From the NCBI GenBank assembly GCA_946803715.1, contig CAMPET010000227.1, positions 54,926 through 68,135 on the forward strand: DNA of 13,210 nt, read 5' to 3'. Positions 7,199 through 13,210 of this stretch are shown piece by piece. Every line of letters begins with the position of its first letter. Within the stretch, counting starts at the first letter, position 1. The notes beneath the pieces were generated by a model. It was not told the DNA's origin and made no database searches. It saw only the letters and a list, made by a program, of their open reading frames with translations. Origin of the DNA: Beroe ovata (taxonomy: Eukaryota > Ctenophora > Nuda > Beroida > Beroidae). The position numbers and the translations under genes are program-made.

Positions 7199-7241
7199 CG
7201 CCTTCAGTTGATTTCCGTTTGAACAAACCAAGAAGCTTCAT
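7199..7241 (-). CDS. Putative alternative first coding exon of the PKG gene
   Basis: On the minus strand an ATG (7241-7239) opens 14 codons, MKLLGLFKRKSTEG, then one base and a strong donor G|GTAAGT. It is the first Met after an in-frame TGA 42 bases upstream. The base at -3 is G, a good start context. The single leftover base plus AT at the exon 1 acceptor (5176) makes GAT, so the exon would splice in frame across a 2,022-base intron to give ...[12 protein letters not shown].... This would bury the MGNG and give a basic, non-myristoylated N terminus. Evidence is orientation, donor strength and phase only. The exon could belong to another transcript or be chance. Confidence 0.5.
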
Positions 7242-7257
7242 TCCCAAAACATTACAT
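7238..7257 (-). promoter_or_regulatory. Two tiny upstream ORFs before the putative first exon
   Basis: Minus strand: ATG at 7257-7255 is followed directly by TAA, a start-stop element. A second ATG at 7252-7250 opens four codons and ends in TGA at 7240-7238, overlapping the main ATG as AATGA. If this region is transcribed as 5' UTR, both would restrain or couple initiation at the main ATG. Confidence 0.35.
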
Positions 7258-8159
7258 TGAGTCTTCTTCTTGGTCAAATGAAATCATTCTAAACTGCTTG
7301 AAGCTTACAAAGAGAGTTAAAAATATATGAGTGATGAAATCCTTGGTGGCAGAAAAAGTCTGGTAAGACGTCAAATAACAGTATATAATACTGCTAGAAG
7401 TTCGTGAGACTTTATTACTTCCAATTAAAAGTACATGAGTTGAGTCACTAAGTTAATATAGCATCATGGAAAACTAGCTGTTTCTTGCTGGTGTTTCATT
7501 ATTAAGCAGGACAATTACAAGAAAAATATGGTATATAATAGTACATATCAATAGGAGGAGCACTGAGCAGTTGTTGTAGTGGGCAATGGAACATGTTCTC
7601 AATAAGTAATATAAACAGTAGGCAGGTATGTATTTAAATACATAAAAAGTCGAGTGTACCAAGTAGCAAGTATAAGTAGTAGTAGTAGTAGTATAGTGTA
7701 GGAAACGAGCAGTAAAAGTTAGCTACGTCATCTAATAGCTCACATCGGCTACTACTGTTCATCTACAACCCTTGATTGCTTCATAGTTCATAGCATCAGC
7801 CATGCAGTCATTTTACAATCAAAAACAAGTAAGACAATACCACAGTGCTTGGAAATGCAGAACTGTATTACCTAGTTAAGAAATGAATAAGCGAACAAAT
7901 GAACCAAAATCAAGGAAAAATTAATTGAAAATTAATAGGGTAGAGAAATTTGAGAGTTTTACCAGCGGCATGGAGACTAAATTGTCAAAATTTTGTACAC
8001 ACGCGTCCTTGAGAAAACTAATAATATACGATGTTATGAAGAAAAGATGCTCAAAGTAAAACTTTGTACTAATAATGAAATTGAGTGATGTGCACTGTTC
8101 AATCAACATCTCATACATTATTGGCAATCTAATCAGAAATATAACATGTACCTACACAG
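7242..8159. other. Upstream flank of the putative first exon; no gene seen
   Basis: AT-rich. GTATATAATA occurs twice (about 7381-7390 and 7531-7540) and could be read as TATA-like for a minus-strand start near 7350, but such words are common at this composition. It contains the AGT triplet repeat. No coding segment supported. Confidence 0.45.
7675..7693. repeat. AGT trinucleotide repeat
   Basis: Six AGT units plus one base. Confidence 0.9.
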
Positions 8160-8568
8160 CTACACAGACATAGAGAAATCTGCACAGATTACAGCTTTAT
8201 CTGTATAGCTAAATATTACTAGCTTAGTAAGGGTGGGAACTGGGAATGGTACTGTGGTATCATGAGAGCGACCGTCTTGGACTGAAGGACAATTTCTAAA
8301 TTCTGACCTCATTGAATAAAGTGACATTAGGAAGCAGTCCCAAGCCATAAGAAATGATGATAAAACAGTAGAGATGGGTGATGTAAAGCATATCTGTGAC
8401 TGTCAGGCTGAGGATGTTATGGTGACTGGTGACGGAAGCTTCGGTGAAAATTCTTCGATTTTTCAAGTCTCAACGTTTTCTTTTTCTAGAGAATTGATTT
8501 TAAGCCTTGCAGTGAAAAATGCCCCTGAACATTGTCTAGCATTAATATTCAACGCTTCAATCATGTGA
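8160..8568 (-). pseudogene. Possible decayed coding segment, open on both strands
   Basis: On the minus strand one frame runs from an ATG at 8564 to a stop at 8160, about 135 codons with only two internal TGA stops. It has protein-like wording (for example CSGAFFTARLKINSLEKENV, and SRSHDTT-like text near its end). On the plus strand 8374-8568 is also open (64 codons from ATG), and its frame stays open upstream except for two stops. No splice sites or known motif were found, and the family is not recognised. Alternatives are a transposon or gene fossil on either strand, or chance. The rest of the DNA nearby is far more stop-rich. Confidence 0.25.
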
Positions 8569-9370
8569 TAACTCACTTTACTTTACATAAATCTGGCTAC
8601 GGGAATGTTACCTGTTCTAATTGACAAGAATCGCAGATATATGGCTATGCACTGAGACACTTTGATATGGCGATGAAGCTTTGATATCATGGTGTTTGCA
8701 GCAGCCTGGATAGTGAATACCTATTTACAAGAAAGGACCGAATGCTTGGCTAATCAGATCACGACAAATTTCTCCAGAGGATTAGAAACACTAAATGGAA
8801 GCAAGTGTCACACGAATTTATTTGAAGATCTACATTGACATTCTAACTGCCATAAAAGGGAAGGGCCATCAACAGTTAACACCAAGGTCCAAGATTGATT
8901 AAGTGGTCGGGTTTATAGTGCTTAATTAGTGTGGGTACAGTGTTTAATTAAGGGTAGGTACAGTGTTAATGAACAGCTGCATCTAGGTTTAAGATACACA
9001 TTACAACTTGATATTAGATACATGCAACAGGTTTAAGTTCCCATATATTTCAACACAAGTAATGTAAAGCGTACAATTGATTAGAAGAGACTTGATAAGT
9101 TAATTAACATATCAGTTATCAATGAGGGCAACAGTGTGCTTCATCCAGGTAGCTAATGATCAAAGCAGTGCAGTTTTCAAGAAGGAAGAAACGAAATTGT
9201 CCCACGTTTTGACCTCAATCCAAAAATCATGAATAGATCAAACTATCTACTTATGGGCACAATATCAATCATCAACGAGTGTTGAGATATCAAAAAGGTA
9301 AAGACATGTTGTACCAGTACCACACATAACACAAAGGCCCAGAGCAAACGCAGTAGCACTACCTACCATT
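8569..9370. other. Non-coding stretch
   Basis: No gene recognised. It contains a degenerate repeat of about 22 bases built on CAGTGTTTAATTA with GGGTA (8917-8972, nearly three copies). Confidence 0.5.
8917..8972. repeat. Degenerate ~22-base tandem repeat
   Basis: Units read TAGTGCTTAATTAGTGTGGG, CAGTGTTTAATTAAGGGTAG and CAGTGTTAATGAAC, the last one truncated. Confidence 0.65.
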
Positions 9371-9394
9371 GTATTGTACCTTGGAGTACAATAC
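9371..9394. repeat. Perfect 9-base inverted repeat (hairpin)
   Basis: GTATTGTAC (9371-9379), loop CTTGGA, GTACAATAC (9386-9394). No T-run or other terminator context, and the role is unknown. Confidence 0.85.
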
Positions 9395-9701
9395 CGGGAC
9401 CAATTACACAATAATAATAGGTATATTGAACATTGATAGAGCAACATGGATGCCAAGGTGATAAGTGGGTGGAAATTGTGGAGGAACGCTAGTAGGAAGA
9501 AGCATATCGGCTATGAGTTATACATCAAAATACATAATACCAAAGAGGGAACTGTCTAATCTGATTACAGGAAATGTACAGGAAATATTTCAAGGCAATA
9601 GCTCAATAGGCATCATCAAATACAAAAACCCATCGAGAGCAACCGCACACGTGAACAAACAAATATCTGAAAACAAAATTACATATACATTGACACATTC
9701 A

Positions 9702-9820
9702 AACACCCGTATAAACGCACACAAACACTTACAGTTTACACACACAAACAAACACACAGCACACGCACACAGACAAACGGACACACACACAGATACACAC
9801 ATGAACAAACAGACACACCC
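9702..9820. repeat. AC-rich interrupted microsatellite
   Basis: ACACA runs with AAACA and AGACA interruptions. Translation in any frame gives Thr/His-rich or Val/Cys-rich low-complexity text. Confidence 0.85.
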
Positions 9821-10214
9821 ATAATTCATGGACATTTTGCGTGTCTCAGTGAACCTAATTGCAGTTATATAGTAGAAATTCCAACACGGTACGAGAATAT
9901 ATAGCTAGGTTCAGCGTTTTGTGTCACTACCAACCGTGTGGCCTTCTTTTCAGCATTTGTAGGGCTTACCTATTATAATTGGTTGGGAAGATAGCACATG
10001 CAGCTTTGAGAAGTGACACATACTCATGGAATTGCGCAAAAATGCAAACATAATGAAAGCAATCACAGTACAAGGCAAGTAAAAGGACGTTTTAGGTACC
10101 AACATGACAGAAAATGCGCCTCGCAAGTCTTTCTTTACAGTCGTAGTAGTAGGTACTGTTTGAGGAATCATAAGGTGGGAAAGTCGATATATTCTACACA
10201 ATAAGGAAGTAGGA

Positions 10215-10234
10215 ACCTAGAAAGAAGTCTAGGT
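10215..10234. repeat. Perfect 7-base inverted repeat
   Basis: ACCTAGA, loop AAGAAG, TCTAGGT. Confidence 0.85.
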
Positions 10235-10345
10235 GAATGATCTTTAAAGAACTTTCAACTTCAACAAGTTACAAAAAAGGGACCTCAAATTATGATCCAT
10301 ATTGTGGACAAACATGAGCTGACCTTGCGAAAGTTATCCGGTATC

Positions 10346-10378
10346 CCCTTTAAACAGTAAATACCCCCATTTAAAGGG
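10346..10378. repeat. Perfect 9-base inverted repeat
   Basis: CCCTTTAAA (10346-10354) and TTTAAAGGG (10370-10378) with a 15-base loop. Confidence 0.85.
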
Positions 10379-10937
10379 TCTTGCATACCGATTTTAATGT
10401 AGATGAGCTGCGTAACCTGCAAGAATAAAGCGCAAAGGTCAGCAAGAGCGGCAGTGAATTAGGCATTGTTGCAGAAGGAGCTTGTTATACTGCTTATATA
10501 ATAGTGTCTTGCTCTAATATGGTGTATGGGTACATGCTATCATGTATTATCACAGCGCAGAGCAAATCAGAGATGTACCCAGTAATTATACCGGCTCAAT
10601 CTAGAAGATATAAGGACAGAAAGGAAGGTACATCCAACCGTGCATATTAAGAGAAGCAAACACTCCGTGTTGCTGCTAATTACAAATTAAGCATCAATAG
10701 GGGCCGAGCTGAAAGACCATCTCCAATCCCTCAGCTCTACGCACTGTTGATACTTTGCATGAACCTAAACCTGCATTCAAGGACTAGTAAAAAGGAAGGG
10801 ACTGTGATTAATGTAAGGGATTGTGATTAATATAAGTATTACGCTCTAATTAATAATCGACGATATAATGACACAATATTCTACAACTGCAACATCGCGG
10901 GATGTAGAGAGTAACATGCCCGTATCATGGTTATCAC

Positions 10938-10977
10938 ATGGGTAATGGGTATGTATCATGGGTATATAATATGGGTA
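10938..10977. repeat. Four copies of ATGGGTA
   Basis: Copies start at 10938, 10945, 10958 and 10971, with spacers of 0, 6 and 6 bases. Confidence 0.8.
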
Positions 10978-11279
10978 TGTAACGTCAAACTAGGAGTAAC
11001 CACTAACTACAAAACAGCGCAGATAGGGAGCTACTAGGGAAGCAGGACATCGTCTAGTAAGCTAGTACATTTATCCTCATGACTTTCGGCTGGTGGTCCG
11101 GTCTATTATAAAACATATTGAGAGACAAAGTATAAAATATATTACTGAGAGAGAGGGCAGATCCATAATACAGGGTAAGCTTTTGTAAGACATTGCAATG
11201 GAAATAATGGAGTGGTAAATATCTTGACAATGGAATTATAGTGTAACATATACCGAAGCTTGTGTATTCGACTTGATGA

Positions 11280-11452
11280 ATGCGCATCAGGGAAGCAGGA
11301 ATATCGATAAAACATTTTAAATGTACACCGATGGAACTCACTAGAGAAGCCGCACACGAAGCCATGAAGCAATATCAATACCCTACTCCAATAACTCTCA
11401 TACAATGTATAATTGCGCTATATGTAACACTCCAATCAGCTGTACGAATAAG
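11280..11452 (+). CDS. Tentative exon A of a small plus-strand gene (one membrane segment)
   Basis: ATG at 11280, directly after an in-frame TGA (11277-11279). A second in-frame ATG at 11331 could be the start. The frame stays open to AATAAG|GTATAA at 11452, leaving two bases of a codon. From 11331 it encodes a polar helix (MELTREAAHEAMKQYQY) and then a hydrophobic run, TPITLIQCIIALYVTLQSAV, long enough to span a membrane. The donor is only fair and start contexts are weak. The two leftover bases fit tentative exon B. Not recognised. The layout vaguely recalls short ER membrane subunits, but no diagnostic motif is present. Confidence 0.22.
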
Positions 11453-11522
11453 GTATAATACATGCAGTGTACACTCATACATACACCCATACAATTCTAC
11501 ACTAATTACTAATTAGGTTCAC

Positions 11523-11523
<1 letters not shown>

Positions 11524-11553
<30 letters not shown>

Positions 11554-11590
11554 CATACATACATACATACATACATACATACATACANAT
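11524..11590. repeat. TACA tetranucleotide microsatellite
   Basis: About 16 units of TACA. The ambiguous base at 11588 suggests the true length is uncertain in the assembly. Confidence 0.92.
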
Positions 11591-11593
11591 ACT

Positions 11594-11802
11594 AGCGCCG
11601 CGGTAGCGCCATAGTGGCGTCACAGTGGCAGCATCATGGCGCTACAGTGGCGCTCCGGTAGCGCTATCATGGCGCCATGGTGGCGCCGTAGTGGCGCCGC
11701 GGTGGCGCCATAGTAGCGCTGCGGTGGCGTTCTAGTGGCGTTCTAGTGGCACTCTAGTGGCGGTGTGGTGGCATTCTCGTGGCGTTCTAGTGGCGTCGCT
11801 GT
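11594..11802. repeat. 11-base GC-rich minisatellite, 19 units without indels
   Basis: The whole segment divides exactly into 19 units of 11 bases of the form RGCRYYNYNRT (examples AGCGCCGCGGT, GGCGCCATAGT, GGCGTTCTAGT). The first 12 units favour GGCGCC/AGCGCT, and the last seven favour GGCGTTCTAGT. The period is not a multiple of three, so it is not a protein repeat. GC content and CpG count are far above the surroundings. Confidence 0.92.
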
Positions 11803-12316
11803 TCTGAAGAATGCCCCTTGTATGTATGTATGTTTGATGCAACACCATGAAACATTATGTTTGCCCAATAATCGTTTGTTGACTTTTTCATACGCCCTTG
11901 TGATTTTACAATTGAGCACTCTTGTCTTGGATACTGTAAGACCACCTAAGTCAAGAAGGCACAGCTACTCGGTATGGATTTTGAACGCCACGCAAACCGA
12001 TGTTCCTTATTCGTATTTGGAAATGTGTTGGCATGATGCCATATTATGAATTATGTATGTATTGATGTCATATGTGAATTTACTTCAGTGACGTTAAGAA
12101 GAGATTGCATGACATCTGATAATTCGTAATGGCCCTCGAGCTGACATGAATCGTCAGACAGCAGCAGTATCACTCCAAAGTACTGCAAGGCATGCCTCAA
12201 AATACAAGTCAAAGCTATATTTTTCGCATCAATTATAGTGAGAAGTGAGAACCAAAGAAAGAGTTACTGTGTAGAAACAATAGTAGCCTCATTATGTTCT
12301 GACCTCCATTGTCGAG

Positions 12317-12392
12317 AGACGAACTGGTAGAACAGATGATTCCTTTGCTGCCAGAACGCTTCTTCAACAAGCTCATCAACGACATGTTGAGT
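12317..12392 (+). CDS. Tentative exon B of a small plus-strand gene
   Basis: Acceptor candidate TTCTGACCTCCATTGTCGAG with a good branch-point word (CTGAC), then 25 codons, DELVEQMIPLLPERFFNKLI followed by NDMLS, and a donor AGT|GTATGT in phase 0. The peptide is amphipathic and strongly protein-like. The first base completes an Arg codon (AG+A) with exon A. No known family recognised. The polypyrimidine tract is poor, and a minus-strand frame is also open here (12233-12418). Confidence 0.35.
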
Positions 12393-12999
12393 GTATGTAT
12401 TCGAGCGCCGCCGTCCACCAGAGTGATTCAAACAGTATAGAATGAACTACACAACAAAACGTTCTGTTTACTTCTTGCTACTTCTTACTTGAACTCAAAT
12501 AGTTTCTGTAAAACACTGGGATATATGCAATTCTAATGATATAATTCATATTTCTATCTATCGCTATGGACCTCCCTACTCATATCTTTCATATAGAAAA
12601 GGAGAAATAGCCTGTTTACGCACATGTGTGGGTATAAACCTCAATTACATCCCTCAACATCAAACTCATATGCTACCCATTCACTAACAGTAACATCAAT
12701 AACATCAGTAGAATCATTTGCTCTCTGTGTACCTACCCTATGATTTACATGGGTAACGTCGTGGGTAACGTCGTAGGAGTACTGATTAATTATTACTCAA
12801 TTATAGGAACAACGTGCAAACTTCAGCTCAACGTGACTCAGCTCTGTTTCAGCTGAAAATTACATGGTCGTCCTATGTAAATAGAAAGTTATTATTGCCC
12901 TGCAGTTGGTTCAACGAGATCTGAAAACTGGCGGATATTGAATGAATAGTCAATGGGGTACTACGGTGTTAAACACCTGTCCTCCTCCTAAACACACAG
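12393..12999. other. Non-coding stretch (intron if exons B and C are real)
   Basis: No other exon seen. It contains two copies of GGGTAACGTCGT (12751-12774) and a TGACTCAGC word (12834-12842) that resembles an AP-1/MARE half-site. Confidence 0.45.
12751..12774. repeat. 12-base tandem duplication
   Basis: GGGTAACGTCGT twice without spacer. Confidence 0.85.
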
Positions 13000-13053
13000 A
13001 TTGGAGATGCATCGCACCTGCGAAATTTATTGGAGGGCCTGCCCTGGAGATGA
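13000..13053 (+). CDS. Tentative last exon C of a small plus-strand gene
   Basis: A pyrimidine-rich acceptor, CCTCCTCCTAAACACACAG (to 12999), is followed by 17 codons, IGDASHLRNLLEGLPWR, and TGA (13051-13053). Phase 0 fits exon B. Joined from 11280, exons A-B-C would make about 100 residues. Support is splice signals, phase and helical composition only. Confidence 0.33.
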   Translation: MGDASHLRNLLEGLPWR

Positions 13054-13210
13054 AATTTAGGTCCTTTACAATGTTTACTGTTCATTCGCTTCATTAGTAC
13101 AACAAATACACAACTTGAGCTTTGATCTCGCCCACAACCGCCCACAACCTTGAGAGGATGAAAGAGCAAATGAGCAAGTCTTCGACACCGACCCACGTCA
13201 AATGACACAC

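Larger units (their letters stand above)
9395..11279. other. Long gene-poor stretch
   Basis: No exon supported. Contents are an AC-rich tract (about 9702-9820), two small hairpins (10215-10234 and 10346-10378), a 19-base repeated unit (about 10801-10838) and four copies of ATGGGTA (10938-10977). Open frames here are short, start at GTG or run through the AC tract. Confidence 0.5.
11453..12316. other. Region between tentative exons A and B; simple repeats, no other gene
   Basis: Contains the TACA microsatellite, the 11-base array, an opposite-sense TATG tract (11819-11833) and a 230-base open frame after the array (to 12049, plus) with no recognised similarity. A short palindrome, GGCATGATGCC, is at about 12030-12040. 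Confidence 0.5.

Noticed and set aside
9265-9456. 63-codon minus frame with hydrophobic stretches
   Set aside because: The frame includes the 9-base hairpin, has no splice or start support and no recognised family.
9465-9824. 119-codon plus-strand frame and the overlapping 81-codon minus frame
   Set aside because: The plus frame begins at GTG and its second half is the AC-rich repeat (Thr/His-rich). The minus frame is the same repeat read as Val/Cys.
11331-11452. Resemblance of the hydrophobic segment to EMC5/MMGT1 (P-I-x-x-x-Q spacing before a membrane helix)
   Set aside because: The N-terminal membrane segment and the conserved GEFK and C-terminal motifs of that family are missing. The match is too short to name.
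11765-12049. 94-codon plus-strand frame after the 11-base array
   Set aside because: Begins at GTG inside the minisatellite and shows no motif, splice context or recognisable similarity.

Overview
The window is animal (metazoan) nuclear DNA. A conserved signalling kinase is split into many short exons by GT-AG introns of about 110 to 1,200 bases. Simple-sequence tracts (CA, TACA, AGT) are frequent, and two ambiguous bases (1928, 11588) both lie inside such tracts. There is no bacterial operon, rRNA, tRNA or CRISPR signal. The species cannot be read from the sequence. The kinase is quite divergent from bilaterian copies as I know them, so an early-branching animal such as a sponge is a reasonable guess, but only a guess.

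Left part (54-5176, minus strand): the 5' two thirds of a cGMP-dependent protein kinase (PKG/PRKG) gene, reconstructed here as eleven coding exons whose reading phases all join without a break. They encode about 505 residues. In order these are an MGNG start that looks N-myristoylated, a coiled coil, an autoinhibitory segment, cyclic-nucleotide-binding domains A and B with cGMP-selective residues, a serine-rich linker, and the kinase N-lobe with its glycine loop, ATP-binding Lys and helix-C Glu. The rest of the kinase lies beyond position 1. The length up to the glycine loop and several motifs resemble the membrane-anchored type II enzyme (PRKG2) more than type I.

Middle part (5177-7350): about 2 kb upstream of that start. 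It contains a possible extra first exon (7199-7241, minus strand). Its 14 codons splice in phase to the first certain exon and would give a second, non-myristoylated N terminus. Between the two lie a consensus CRE next to a TATA-like palindrome (6156-6180), a small CpG-rich block with two strong palindromes (6941-7006), and a triplicated 11-base unit carrying a splice-donor motif.

Right part (7350-13210): gene-poor. It holds repeats, small hairpins, a 400-base segment nearly open on both strands (8160-8568), a 19-unit indel-free 11-base GC-rich minisatellite next to a TACA microsatellite (11524-11802), and a tentative small plus-strand gene whose exons would be 11280-11452, 12317-12392 and 13000-13053. 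No recognised protein family was found in this part.

I do not see an unmistakable new biological system. The most interesting signals are the alternative N terminus of the kinase with its possible internal promoter, the tandemly repeated splice-donor motifs, the E-box cluster in a kinase intron, and the 11-base array.
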